A stretch of 64,000 nucleotides of DNA, taken from the NCBI RefSeq assembly GCF_965216485.1, contig NZ_OZ244162.1, forward strand, positions 1,116,001 to 1,180,000, in the 5' to 3' direction. This stretch comes from Algiphilus sp965216485 (GTDB lineage: Bacteria > Pseudomonadota > Gammaproteobacteria > Nevskiales > Nevskiaceae). Positions 37,323 through 46,088 of the stretch are shown here, piece after piece. The translations under genes were made by a program, and so were the position numbers. The stretch's first letter is position 1; each line of letters begins with the position of its first letter. The notes under the pieces were generated by a model. The model was given only the letters and a program-made list of their open reading frames with translations, did no database searches and was not told where the DNA came from.

Positions 37323-39262
37323 GTGCGCGTCTGCTGATCACGCGGCCGCGGCACCAAGCGCGTGCATTGGCGCGTCGCGCCCAGAGCGAGGGCTGGCATG
37401 CGATCAGCCTGCCCCTATTCACCATCGAAGCCGTCTGCAGCGACGAGAAGCGCAAGGCACAGCTGGAAGCGGCAGCAGATGCCGACTGGTGGGTCTTCAC
37501 CAGCACCAATGCCGTCTCCCTCACACAGGCTGCAGCCCCCGACAAGTGGGCACGAGCGGCCGCCATCGGTGCCGCCACGGCGTCGGCGCTCGAGGCAGCC
37601 GGGCACCCGCCGGAGGCGGTGCCGGAACACAGTTTCAGTACCGAAGCCCTCCTTGCTCTGCCAGCCTTCAGCGATGTGACTGGGCAGCGCATCGTCATCA
37701 TCGGCAACGAGGCACCGCGCGAGACGCTGCGTGATTTGCTCAGTGCGCGGGGTGCGGCGGTGGAGAGTCTGCCGGTCTATCGCCTGGAAGCCATCGACCA
37801 CAGCAGCGAGACAGTCGGCGCGCATGTGGCCGAGGCGGATATCGCCATTCTGACCAGTGTCAGCGCCGCCGATCGTCTGTGGTCGCTGAGTGACGCTGCA
37901 GCGCGTCGTCGCCTCGCGGAAATGCCCCTGGTGGTGCCGAGCGAGCGGGTGGCCGACTTCTGTCGCGCGCGCGGCCTGCATGGTCCGCATGCTGTAGCAC
38001 AACCTATGTCCAACGCTGCATTGCTGGCTGCAGCCGATACACTACCCATCATGCAAAAGAACGAACACGACGCGGAGCGCGGCGCGCAGGAGACCGCCGG
38101 CGCTACTCCGGAGACCGAATTGCCGCCCGCCGCCCAGGGCGCCAGTGTGGAGGCCGCGGCGCCTTCCAAGGCATCCACCGCGGCGCCGGAGGCCGGGCCA
38201 AGCGCGGCCGAGCCACCAGCGCCTCCGCCAGCGGCGGAAGCGCCTCCACCCCGCCGGGGTGGCGGTTGGCTGATCGTGCTCGTGATCCTGCTTTTGCTGG
38301 CGGCAGCCGCCGCTGCGGGCTGGTGGGGCTGGCAGCAACTGCAACGCATCGAAGCGGCCACCGTGGAACGCGTCGATAGCTTGCAACAGACAATCGCCGA
38401 GCAGCGTGCAGCCATCGATGCGGCGCAGAACCGTGCCCGCGGCGCCACCCAGCAGGCCAGCGGCCTGAGTGAGGAGGTCGCTGCCCTTGCCGAGCAGACG
38501 GAGGCCCAATCCGCCAAGCTGCGCGAGATCGAAAGTATTGTCGACGCCGGCCGCACCCAAGCCCATCTCGTGGCAGTGGAACAGCTGCTGCTGGGTGCCA
38601 ATGAGCGCCTGCAGTTGGGGCGTGATGTTGCCGGTGCACGCCGCGCGCTGGCGTTGGCCGATGAGCGGTTGGCTGCGCTGAGTGATCCCCGTTTCTTCCC
38701 CGTGCGCGAGATCATTGCCGAAGAGATGAGCGCGCTTCGCGCCGTCCAGAAGGTGGATCGTGCCGCCCTGGCATTGCAGTTGTCGGCACTCATCAAGCGT
38801 TCCGATGCGCTGCGTTTGCGCGGTGGCGTGCCAGACACCACAGCGCCGGCGTTACCCGATGACCCGTCTTCCACCGACACCGCACTGCCAGCCTGGAAGC
38901 GGGCATTGAATAGCGTGGGTGACGCCCTTGCCAGCGTCTTCGTGGTTCGGCGCACCGACGTGCCGGTGAAGCCACTGATGGCCCCCGAACAGGACGGATT
39001 GGTACGGAGCGTGCTCCTGCTGCGCCTTGAGGCGGGGCGTGCTGCACTGATGGCCGGCCAGCAGGGTACCTATGAGGCTGCCCTGGAGGACGCACGCCGC
39101 TGGCTTGACGCGCAGTACGCCACCGAGGACGCGGCGGTGCAGGCCGCGATGCAGGAACTCCAGGACCTTCATAGTGAGACCCTGATGCCGGCCTTGCCGG
39201 ATATCACAGGAAGCCTGACCCGGCTGCGTGAGGTGGCCTCGAGCGTGCGTGGGGGCTCCTGA
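37319..39262 (+). CDS. hemD: Fused uroporphyrinogen-III synthase / HemX membrane protein
   Basis: A single 647-residue frame. Residues 1 to about 240 are uroporphyrinogen-III synthase (LLITRPRHQARALARRAQ, WWVFTSTNAVSLT, VYRLEAID, DIAILTSVSAADRLW), which cyclises hydroxymethylbilane. Residues of about 245-315 are an Ala/Pro/Glu-rich linker, beginning at an internal ATG (38051). One membrane helix (about 316-336) is followed by a coiled coil and the HemX domain. In many relatives hemD and hemX are separate genes. Internal initiation at 38051 could still release a separate HemX. It is followed by hemY with a TGATG overlap. Confidence 0.92.
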   Translation: MSARLLITRPRHQARALARRAQSEGWHAISLPLFTIEAVCSDEKRKAQLEAAADADWWVFTSTNAVSLTQAAAPDKWARAAAIGAATASALEAAGHPPEAVPEHSFSTEALLALPAFSDVTGQRIVIIGNEAPRETLRDLLSARGAAVESLPVYRLEAIDHSSETVGAHVAEADIAILTSVSAADRLWSLSDAAARRRLAEMPLVVPSERVADFCRARGLHGPHAVAQPMSNAALLAAADTLPIMQKNEHDAERGAQETAGATPETELPPAAQGASVEAAAPSKASTAAPEAGPSAAEPPAPPPAAEAPPPRRGGGWLIVLVILLLLAAAAAAGWWGWQQLQRIEAATVERVDSLQQTIAEQRAAIDAAQNRARGATQQASGLSEEVAALAEQTEAQSAKLREIESIVDAGRTQAHLVAVEQLLLGANERLQLGRDVAGARRALALADERLAALSDPRFFPVREIIAEEMSALRAVQKVDRAALALQLSALIKRSDALRLRGGVPDTTAPALPDDPSSTDTALPAWKRALNSVGDALASVFVVRRTDVPVKPLMAPEQDGLVRSVLLLRLEAGRAALMAGQQGTYEAALEDARRWLDAQYATEDAAVQAAMQELQDLHSETLMPALPDITGSLTRLREVASSVRGGS

Positions 39263-40440
39263 TGCGCGCCGTACTGCTGCTGCTGCTTCTGTTTGCGGCC
39301 GGTGCGGCCGCGGCCTACTACCTGCGGGCCGACAACGGCTATGTCCTGGTGACCTATGGCCATTGGATGCTGGAGACTTCGGTGGTCGGTTTTGCCGCGG
39401 CCATGGTCGCTGTTCTGGCCATCTTGCTGCTGGTGTTGCGCGCCCTGGGCGCAGGCATTCGCTTGCCAAGCAGCGTGCGCGAGGGGCTGCAGCGGCGCCG
39501 CGCCCATCGTCAGTATCGCGCGCTCATGCAGGGACTGATGCAGTGGCTCGCAGGGCGCTACGAGCGCGCAGAAGTCACGGTTGAAAAGGATCTTCCCGAG
39601 GGCAAGGAGGCCGGGGCGCACCACCTCATCGCGGCCATGGCAGCGCACCAGCAGCGTGAACCTGGCCGGGTGACACACTATCTGCAGCGCGCCGCGGTCA
39701 TTGATGATGGCCTGGTAGGAGAAGCCACGACCTTGATGCAGGCCGAGTACGCGATCGAGGGTGGCGACCTCGATGCAGCGCGAGCGGATCTCGAAGCACT
39801 GCGCCAGCGCAGTCCTTCACACCCGCGGCTCTATCCCAAGCTGGCGCAGATCATGCTCGCGCAGCACGACTGGCGCGCAGCCTACGACCTGCTCTGTGGC
39901 GCGGAAAAAGCGCGCGGCTGGCCAGGAGAGCAGTGGGCTGAGCGCACGCTGGACGCCTTGGGCGGTGCCTTGAGTGAAGCCCTGCGCCTCGATGAGGCGC
40001 GCCAACTCTGGGCGCAATTGCCCGCATCGCTGCGCAAGTCCGTGCAGGCCGAGCGACTCTACGCCGAGACGCTCTATCGCCTGAACGCGGAAAAGGAGCT
40101 GATGACGGTGGTGCACCGTGCGCTCGAGCAGCGCTGGGATCCGATCATGGTCCGTCTCTTTCTGCGCGCGGAGACACCCGACCATGTTGCGGCGCTGGCC
40201 AGTGCCGAGCAATGGCTGCAGCGCCACGGTGAACAACCGGAGCTCCTGCTTGCGGCGGCCCATACCTGTCGTCGCAACCGGCTCTGGGGCAAGGCGCGCA
40301 GCTACCTTGATGCATTGATTGCCCAGGCGCCGAGTGCCGAAGCGCACTACGAATACGGTTTGCTGTGCACTGCCACGGAGCAACCCGAGGCAGCGCGCCA
40401 GCATTACGAAGAAGGCCTGCGTCGCGCCCTGACCTCATAG
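39262..40440 (+). CDS. hemY: HemY protein with tetratricopeptide-like repeats
   Basis: A 392-residue inner-membrane protein. Two N-terminal membrane helices (LLLLLLFAAGAAAAYYL and FAAAMVAVLAILLLVL) flank GYVLVTYGHWMLETS, the HemY_N signature. The rest is a helical TPR-type domain in the periplasm or cytoplasm (for example AEYAIEGGDLDAARADLEAL). HemY of this type is not an oxidase; its role with HemX in tetrapyrrole metabolism or assembly is not settled. It ends the algZ-hemY gene string. Confidence 0.93.
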   Translation: MRAVLLLLLLFAAGAAAAYYLRADNGYVLVTYGHWMLETSVVGFAAAMVAVLAILLLVLRALGAGIRLPSSVREGLQRRRAHRQYRALMQGLMQWLAGRYERAEVTVEKDLPEGKEAGAHHLIAAMAAHQQREPGRVTHYLQRAAVIDDGLVGEATTLMQAEYAIEGGDLDAARADLEALRQRSPSHPRLYPKLAQIMLAQHDWRAAYDLLCGAEKARGWPGEQWAERTLDALGGALSEALRLDEARQLWAQLPASLRKSVQAERLYAETLYRLNAEKELMTVVHRALEQRWDPIMVRLFLRAETPDHVAALASAEQWLQRHGEQPELLLAAAHTCRRNRLWGKARSYLDALIAQAPSAEAHYEYGLLCTATEQPEAARQHYEEGLRRALTS

Positions 40441-40450
40441 CCAAAACGAA

Positions 40451-40484
40451 AAGGGGCCGCATGGCTTCTGCCACGCGGCCCCTT
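40451..40484. terminator. Terminator between hemY and the convergent methyltransferase gene
   Basis: A 10-base-pair stem AAGGGGCCGC with GCGGCCCCTT, extended by an inner TGGC/GCCA, lies between the convergent genes. On the minus strand it is followed by TTTTCGTTTT, so it best terminates the methyltransferase transcript. On the plus strand there is no T tract. Confidence 0.8.
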
Positions 40485-40509
40485 GCGGTAAGCCGGTTGT
40501 GCCCTGCGT

Positions 40510-41130
40510 CTAGGCGGCTGCGCCGTGCGCTTCGACGACGGCATCCTTGAACCACTGATACACCCGCATGGGCGGGACGTTGCGCAATTCAAGCCGACTG
40601 GTAGGGGCGCCCAGCAACTTGCGGCCCAGCATCGCCACGCGATCGCGGAATTGATAGGCCACAAACTTGCCGCCCGGCTTCAGGCTCTGCCAGACGCGGC
40701 GAATGATTTCTTCGCCTTGGGCATGACTGATGGTGGAAAAGGGGATGCCCGAAACCACGACATCCGGCGCCGGCAGGCCGTGTTCAGCAAGAATGCTGGC
40801 AATGTCTTCGGCGCGGCCGCAATGAGCCACCAGACGGTCGTCACCAAAGGCGTTGAGCATGCGAACAAAGTCGGCTTCGACGTCAATGGCGAGCAGCTTG
40901 GCATCCGCCGGCATGGCCTGTAGTAGGGCGTGCGTGGTGCCACCGGTACCGGGGCCGAGCTCCACCACCAGCTTGGCGTCGTGCACGTCGCAGGCCTCGA
41001 CGATGCGCTTCTCTAGATAGCGCGAACTGGGAATGACGGATGCCACGACATCGGGCTTCCGCAGAAAACCACGGAAAAAGGCGATGCTGTTTCGGTCGCG
41101 CTGAAAGCGGGGCTGTTCGTTCTTCTCCAC
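40510..41130 (-). CDS. SAM-dependent methyltransferase (PmtA-like phospholipid N-methyltransferase)
   Basis: A 206-residue class I methyltransferase. The N-terminal FFRGFLRKPDVVASVIPSSRYL resembles phospholipid N-methyltransferases and the KsgA-like adenine methylase fold. SAM motif I is VVELGPGTGGTTHALL; motif II is AIDVEADFVRML; then VVVSGIPFSTI, the position of the catalytic motif. PmtA enzymes methylate phosphatidylethanolamine, but the substrate here is inferred. It is monocistronic on the minus strand. Confidence 0.75.
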   Translation of the reverse strand: MEKNEQPRFQRDRNSIAFFRGFLRKPDVVASVIPSSRYLEKRIVEACDVHDAKLVVELGPGTGGTTHALLQAMPADAKLLAIDVEADFVRMLNAFGDDRLVAHCGRAEDIASILAEHGLPAPDVVVSGIPFSTISHAQGEEIIRRVWQSLKPGGKFVAYQFRDRVAMLGRKLLGAPTSRLELRNVPPMRVYQWFKDAVVEAHGAAA

Positions 41131-41184
41131 GGGTACTCCTTACCTCTGGGGCGGCAGATCGAGTCGGGCGGATACAAACGCGCA

Positions 41185-41261
41185 GCCGGCCGCCGATGCG
41201 GTGATTACTGTGCGAACATGGTAACAATTCTGCTTCGGCTCGCGAGGCCGGCCGCCGATGC
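41185..41261. repeat. Short direct repeat upstream of the methyltransferase
   Basis: GCCGGCCGCCGATGC occurs exactly at 41185-41199 and again at 41247-41261, 62 bases apart, in the gap between the methyltransferase start and the protease stop. It could be a regulatory or recombination footprint. No other structure is obvious there. Confidence 0.6.
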
Positions 41262-42767
41262 TCAGTACTGCCATCGGCGGCGCAGCAGGGCGCCCAGCAG
41301 CAGCCCGAGCGCCGTGGTCCAGCCCACGGCGCCGCCGCCTCCGCCATCACTGCCGGTATCGGGAGACCCGTCGCTTTCGCTTCCGTCGGCCGTTGGCGGG
41401 GCGCTGACACCGCCGCGCGGACTCAGCCGCAATACGCCACTGCCGGCGGGGTCCAGGAAACGCTGGATGGGGGTCCCGAGTTCCCCCGAGCGCGCGAAGG
41501 CGACCTCCAAACGACCGTAGAAATCCGGGCCCGGGTTGACATCACCGCTGCCGAGGCCGAGCAGCCCGCTGCTGCCACAGGCCGAACTGCCGCCCGACAG
41601 CACGCCGATCAGTTGCTGCTGCGGCGTCCACAGACCCGATCCAGAGCTGCCGGGTTCGGTCACGCCATCGGCCCAGGTCACCCGCCATGCATCAACCGTC
41701 TGATTGCGGCTGCCGATGAGTGCCCCGTCGGTGATGGTGACAGTTTCCTTTTGTGTCGGCTCGTCAAACAGGCTGATCTTCTTCAAGTCGCCCGCGGGGT
41801 GGTGCACGCCGCTGCCGCGGCCGGCGCCATTGCCCGATGCGTCCCAGCCGGCATAGCGGGCGTTGAAGCCTGCCGGAGGCGCACGATCCAGCCGGATCAG
41901 GCTGGTATCGGAGCGGGTATCGCGGTAGAGCAGCGTGGCGCCGTTGATACGGTCCTCATCCGAAACACCGGCACTGCGGTCGCATTGCGTACTCTGAAAA
42001 TTGAAGATGGCAGTAACAGAGTCGGCGGGGAAGCCGTCGCCGTCGCCGTCGCTGCGAATCCCGCAATGGTCGGCGGTGATAATCAGCGGACTGCCATCGC
42101 TCCGCGTGTTGTTGAGCAACGCGCCATTGCAGACGACCTGGTTGCCAATGATCAGCAATACGGTGGCATCGATGGCCAAAGGCCAGTCGTCCCCCACCGG
42201 GCACGCGACATTGTTGTGACAGTTGCCGGCGTCGCCTTCCGCTTTGGTTTGGGGGCGACGGTCATCAAGCGCAACCACCCCGTACTGCAGCGTGGTGTCA
42301 CCGAATCTCAATTCGGATAGCGCCGCGGCGGGAAGGGTGATTTCCAGGACCGCTTCCTTGCCGTGGACGAGCGGTACCCAGAGCGTACCGTCGGCGCCTT
42401 GGTCCGCTGCACTGAAGGGGCCGCTCTGCCCGTGGGCGCCGATCAGTGCCAGCTGGCTTTCTGCGGGAAGCGAGAGCGCTTCAAAATGGAGGCCGATGTA
42501 GGTTGCGTCGGCGGTGTTCAGCGCGAGCCGCCAAATCGCGCTTCCGTCCGCGGGGAAGGACCACTCCCCGTCCTGAACGCTGAGCGGAAGATCGACGGCG
42601 CGCCCAGACTGCAGCACCGGCTGGATCGCCATTCCGTCGGGCAGTGCCTGCGCATCCTCGACCGTCGGGCGGGGGATCTGTCTTTCGGCGGCAGCGGCGG
42701 TGAGCGGCAGTGCCAGCGCGCAAAGCGCAGCACAGCAACTGATTAGGAATGCTTGGGTGAAGCGCAT
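41262..42767 (-). CDS. Secreted trypsin-like serine protease with GlyGly-CTERM anchor
   Basis: A 501-residue secreted protease related to lysyl endopeptidase-type S1 enzymes. A signal peptide ends near TAAAAE. An N-terminal propeptide-like beta region of about 150 residues precedes the protease. The triad is His234 (TADHCG), Asp287 (RSDTSLIRLD) and Ser375 (EPGSSGSGLW). The C-terminus has a low-complexity Ser/Asp/Gly linker, five glycines (475-479), a hydrophobic helix and RRR, the GlyGly-CTERM signal recognised by rhombosortase and type II secretion. The ATG at 42767 gives the signal peptide directly. No rhombosortase gene is in the window. Confidence 0.9.
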   Translation of the reverse strand: MRFTQAFLISCCAALCALALPLTAAAAERQIPRPTVEDAQALPDGMAIQPVLQSGRAVDLPLSVQDGEWSFPADGSAIWRLALNTADATYIGLHFEALSLPAESQLALIGAHGQSGPFSAADQGADGTLWVPLVHGKEAVLEITLPAAALSELRFGDTTLQYGVVALDDRRPQTKAEGDAGNCHNNVACPVGDDWPLAIDATVLLIIGNQVVCNGALLNNTRSDGSPLIITADHCGIRSDGDGDGFPADSVTAIFNFQSTQCDRSAGVSDEDRINGATLLYRDTRSDTSLIRLDRAPPAGFNARYAGWDASGNGAGRGSGVHHPAGDLKKISLFDEPTQKETVTITDGALIGSRNQTVDAWRVTWADGVTEPGSSGSGLWTPQQQLIGVLSGGSSACGSSGLLGLGSGDVNPGPDFYGRLEVAFARSGELGTPIQRFLDPAGSGVLRLSPRGGVSAPPTADGSESDGSPDTGSDGGGGGAVGWTTALGLLLGALLRRRWQY

Positions 42768-42836
42768 GACATGCCCCTCGGAAATCGAAGCATCACTATG
42801 CCCCAAGCCCCCGCTCTGACGCATGAGCTGTCCGAC

Positions 42837-43856
42837 CTACGGTGTGCCCGGCCACGTGACGTGGGCGTCATCGAAACTGTCGTAATGCAGATGGTCTGGA
42901 TGCAGGCCAGCGCCAAGTCCCCGGGCTTTGACGGCCGCCACCATGGCTGGCGGGCCACTGACGTAGAGCGCATGGTCGCGCAGATCGCTGTACTGCGCGG
43001 CGACCGCGTCGTCCACGCGGCCGCGCGCACCGTTCCATTCTTTAGGAGGCGATTCGCAGACTGGGGTGTAGTCGATATTGGCGTAGCGATCCGCCCAATC
43101 TCTGACCAGGGCGTCGAGGTAGAGATCCTCTCGCTTGCGCGCGCCCCAGAACACATGCATCGGACGCTGGTCTTCCCTATGGATGGCGTCCTCGATGATG
43201 GCCTTGATGGGTGCGAAACCGGTACCGCCCGCGACCAGGATGGTCGGCCGTTGGGCCTCATGAAGATAGAACGCACCCAACGGGCCTTCAAAGCGCAGCA
43301 TGGCGCGGTCGGGAAGCTGCTCGGCGATGTAGCGGCCGAAGCGTCCCTGGGGTGTGACCTTAACGTGCAGTTCGATGGTGCCGTCCGACGCCACCCCAGC
43401 CAGCGAGAAACTGCGCCGGCCGCCATCATCCAGAAGAAAATCGACATACTGCCCCGGCAGGTAGGCAAAGGCGGCGTCACCGCGTGGCAGTTTGAGCGTC
43501 ACTCCAAGGACATCGCCGGATAGCCAGCGTCTCTCCTGCAGGCGGCATGGCCAGATCGCTGGCCGCGGTGCGGGTGTACCCGCCGGTGCCTGCCAATCCA
43601 GCACGATATCGCTGGCGGCGTGGGCTTGGCAGAGCAGGGCATAGCCGGCCGCCCGTTCGGTCTCGGACAGTGCGCGATTGGGTGGGTCTTCGACGGCGCG
43701 GCCGCTGCGGATGCGGCAGCGGCAGGCGCCGCAGGTGCCGCTGGCACACCCATAAGGCAGCGAGACACCTGCACACAGGCCGGCGTCAAGGAGGGTTTGG
43801 TCCGGGCGTGCGGCAAAATGCTGGCCGCTATCGCCTAAATACACGTGGTGAGTCAT
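42837..43856 (-). CDS. 2Fe-2S ferredoxin / FAD-NAD(P) oxidoreductase
   Basis: A 339-residue flavoprotein reductase. Residues 1 to about 90 form a plant-type 2Fe-2S domain with Cys37, Cys42, Cys45 and Cys76 (YGCASGTCGAC and ALLCQ). The FAD domain has LPGQYVDFLLDDGGRRSFSLAG and the NAD(P) domain has ILVAGGTGFAPIKAI and VFWGARKREDLY. The order is that of CDP-6-deoxy-glucoseen reductase-like and oxygenase-reductase proteins. The electron acceptor is unknown and no oxygenase is adjacent. Its ATG at 43856 overlaps the divergent ATG at 43855. Confidence 0.88.
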   Translation of the reverse strand: MTHHVYLGDSGQHFAARPDQTLLDAGLCAGVSLPYGCASGTCGACRCRIRSGRAVEDPPNRALSETERAAGYALLCQAHAASDIVLDWQAPAGTPAPRPAIWPCRLQERRWLSGDVLGVTLKLPRGDAAFAYLPGQYVDFLLDDGGRRSFSLAGVASDGTIELHVKVTPQGRFGRYIAEQLPDRAMLRFEGPLGAFYLHEAQRPTILVAGGTGFAPIKAIIEDAIHREDQRPMHVFWGARKREDLYLDALVRDWADRYANIDYTPVCESPPKEWNGARGRVDDAVAAQYSDLRDHALYVSGPPAMVAAVKARGLGAGLHPDHLHYDSFDDAHVTWPGTP

Positions 43857-44724
43857 GGTGGAATCGGTGTGGATCGTCGGCTGCGGGGATGTCGGGTTGC
43901 GCGTGGCAAAGCGCCTGCAGCAGGAGGGCCTGGAGCCTACCGGAGTCGTGCGCAGCCGACAAAGCCTAGAGCGTCTGGAGGCCGCCGGGGTGCGCGCTTT
44001 GCAGTGCGACTTGGACACGCAGTCCGCGCCGCTGAAGGGGACGGTGATCTGGCTGGCACCGCCGCCGCGGGAGGGGCGCACTGAGCCGCGACTGGCGCGC
44101 TGCCTCCATGCCGGCTCGGCCATCCGCCGACTGCTCTATCTGTCGACCTCCGGGGTCTATGGCGACTGCGGCGGCGAATGGATCGACGAATCGGCGCCGA
44201 TTGCGCCGAAGAGCGCGCGTGCGCAGCGTCGCGCCGATGCCGAGCATCAGCTCGCCGCATGGCGCAGCGCAACCGGTGGCGACTACGTTGTGATTCGGGT
44301 GCCTGGCATCTATGGACCGGGCCGCTTGCCGGAGGCGCGGCTGCGCGACGGTACGCCGGTCATTGCCGCTGATGCCGCGCCCTACACCAACCGCATCCAC
44401 GTTGAAGACCTCGCCGCTGCCACCCTGTGTGTACTGCGCCATGGCGAGACCGGTCAGGCCTACAACGTGGCCGACGGCAATCCCACGACCATGACGGATT
44501 ATTTCCTCCGCTGCGCCGCGTTGCTGGGTCTACCAGCCCCGCCGCAGCTGCCCCCGGAGGAGGCCCGGACGCACATGAGTGCGGCCATGTGGTCCTTCAT
44601 GGAAGAAAGCAAGCGGCTGCGCGTGGATCGGCTGCGGGATGCTCTGGGCTTTCAGTGGCAATATCCTGACCTGGCCAGTGGACTGCCGGCCTGTCTCTCC
44701 TCCGAAATCGCAAAGGACGCCTGA
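43855..44724 (+). CDS. NAD-dependent epimerase/dehydratase family protein
   Basis: A 289-residue extended-type SDR. The nucleotide motif is VWIVGCGDVGLRVAKRL. Then come LLYLSTSGVYGDCGGEWIDE with the active-site YG region, VIRVPGIYGPGRLPE, and IHVEDLAAATLCVL. This resembles YeeZ-like NAD(P)H-binding proteins; the substrate is not clear. The ATG at 43855 forms the palindrome CATG with the divergent reductase start. GTG codons at 43858 and 43867 are alternatives and the first has a better-spaced GGTGAG. The next gene, a copper lipoprotein, begins 5 bases after. Confidence 0.88.
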   Translation: MVESVWIVGCGDVGLRVAKRLQQEGLEPTGVVRSRQSLERLEAAGVRALQCDLDTQSAPLKGTVIWLAPPPREGRTEPRLARCLHAGSAIRRLLYLSTSGVYGDCGGEWIDESAPIAPKSARAQRRADAEHQLAAWRSATGGDYVVIRVPGIYGPGRLPEARLRDGTPVIAADAAPYTNRIHVEDLAAATLCVLRHGETGQAYNVADGNPTTMTDYFLRCAALLGLPAPPQLPPEEARTHMSAAMWSFMEESKRLRVDRLRDALGFQWQYPDLASGLPACLSSEIAKDA

Positions 44725-44728
44725 CACC

Positions 44729-45202
44729 ATGCCGTCGATGCTTCGAATCTGCCTTCCTGTCGCAGCGCTGCTCGGCGCCCTGGCAATCGCGGGCTGTGGC
44801 AACAGCCTAAGCACAGCGCCCGACCCCGCCTCAGCGCTGACCGTGAGCGATCCACGGCTGGTACTGCCCCCGCCGGGCCGCGATACGGCGGCCGGTTATC
44901 TCAGCTTCGGCAATCAGGGTGGTACACCGCTGCTCATCCAGGGCCTGTCGACCGCAGCCTATGAGCGGGTCGAGATGCACACCATGGATCACGAGGGGGG
45001 CATGATGCGCATGCGTGAGCTGCCCTCAATCTCGGTGCCGCCTGGCGAAAGCGTGGCGCTTGAGCCGCACGGCAAGCACCTGATGTTCATCACACCCCAG
45101 GGCAGCGTGGAAGCGGGCGACAGCGTCGAGGTTCAGATCCACTATGCAGTGGGCGATGCCACTGCACAGAAGACCGTGCGCTTTGCGGTAGAGGCGCGCT
45201 AG
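44729..45202 (+). CDS. PCu(A)C-type copper chaperone lipoprotein
   Basis: A 157-residue lipoprotein. A signal peptide with lipobox IAGC puts the lipidated cysteine at about residue 23. The mature part is a DUF461/PCu(A)C beta-sandwich with the Cu(I) ligand pattern MHTMDHEGGMMRM followed by HGKHLMF, fitting H-M-X10-M-X21-H-X-M. Such proteins deliver copper to cytochrome oxidase Cu(A). The ATG lies 5 bases after the epimerase stop, so the genes are probably cotranscribed. Confidence 0.92.
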   Translation: MPSMLRICLPVAALLGALAIAGCGNSLSTAPDPASALTVSDPRLVLPPPGRDTAAGYLSFGNQGGTPLLIQGLSTAAYERVEMHTMDHEGGMMRMRELPSISVPPGESVALEPHGKHLMFITPQGSVEAGDSVEVQIHYAVGDATAQKTVRFAVEAR

Positions 45203-45237
45203 GGCCTGTTCACACGCGGTCGGCAGGGGGCGAATCC

Positions 45238-45276
45238 GAAGGACGCGGCCCGTATGCGCGCACCGCCGCGTCCTTC
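45238..45276. repeat. Long inverted repeat after the copper lipoprotein gene
   Basis: GAAGGACGCGGC (45238-45249) and GCCGCGTCCTTC (45265-45276) form a perfect 12-base stem with a 15-base loop. A second inverted pair, CCGTATGCG at 45250 and CGCATACGG at 45326, is nested with it. There is no T tract. The element looks like an interspersed intergenic repeat and could act as a bidirectional structure between the convergent lipoprotein and TetR genes. Confidence 0.75.
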
Positions 45277-45368
45277 GTCGCTCATGTACGTCAAGTCCAT
45301 CGCGCTCCTGACTCCTTGCGCTGCACGCATACGGACGCGCGCCGCGATCGACTGAGAATTATCAGGGC

Positions 45369-46037
45369 CTAGCTCGCAGCCTGACTCGGTGGCCGGGGCC
45401 CTACGCCATAAAGCGCCACATCGCGCAGGCCATCGGCCTGATGATGAATGAGATTGGCGGCCTCTTCGCCGCTCTCCTCGAGTGTGGCCACCAGCGCCTG
45501 CGCGGCACCATGCAGTCCACCGACGATAGCGGTGGCATGGAGTTCGCGCTCGGCGTGCGGCGTGTTTGCGCCAGCGTGACGTTCGAGCAGATCGGTGTAG
45601 CAATGCACTAGCCGCCGCGTGTGCTCCCGCCAGATGGATTCATCAATGAATTGCGCCTCGCCGAGGGCGCGCATCGCGGTGGGCTGTTCTGCGCAGAATC
45701 GCAGGTAGGCAGCAAAGCTCTCGCGCAGACAGCTTTCGAGGTCGAGGAAGCTGAAGCCCCGCAGCAACGCGCGGCGCAAGAGCCGGCTCACGCTTTCCAC
45801 CACCACCGCGTAGCAGGCTTCCTTGGAACTGAAGTAGATGTAGAAGGTGCCCTGGCCGATGCCGGCACGGGTGGTGATCGCGCTCACCGAGGCGGCGTGA
45901 AAGCCCTTCTCGCCGAATTCCGCGATAGCCGCATCCAGCAGGCGTTGGCGCGTGGCGCGACCGCGAGCGGTGGCCGGTGCGTAGGGTTCCTGGGGGCTGG
46001 GGCGTACTGCGGCGGATTCTGAGGGGGCGGCGTCCAT
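45369..46037 (-). CDS. TetR family transcriptional regulator
   Basis: A 222-residue regulator. A disordered N-terminus of about 25 residues is followed by the TetR helix-turn-helix (RQRLLDAAIAEFGEKGFHAA, ITTRAGIGQGTFYIYFSSKE). The C-terminal part is a helical ligand domain resembling those of TetR proteins for fatty-acid or lipid genes. It follows the SRPBCC-SDR gene by 51 bases on the same strand, so it may autoregulate this patatin-SDR-TetR unit. Confidence 0.88.
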   Translation of the reverse strand: MDAAPSESAAVRPSPQEPYAPATARGRATRQRLLDAAIAEFGEKGFHAASVSAITTRAGIGQGTFYIYFSSKEACYAVVVESVSRLLRRALLRGFSFLDLESCLRESFAAYLRFCAEQPTAMRALGEAQFIDESIWREHTRRLVHCYTDLLERHAGANTPHAERELHATAIVGGLHGAAQALVATLEESGEEAANLIHHQADGLRDVALYGVGPRPPSQAAS

Positions 46038-46088
46038 CGGCTCTCACGGCTTGTATGGCGCGCTGCACGCAGCGCTCGCCCCAGAGTG

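Noticed and set aside
38051..39262. Treating hemX as a separate gene starting at 38051
   Set aside because: The reading frame is continuous with hemD with no stop codon between, so the simplest reading is a fusion. Internal initiation is reported as a finding.
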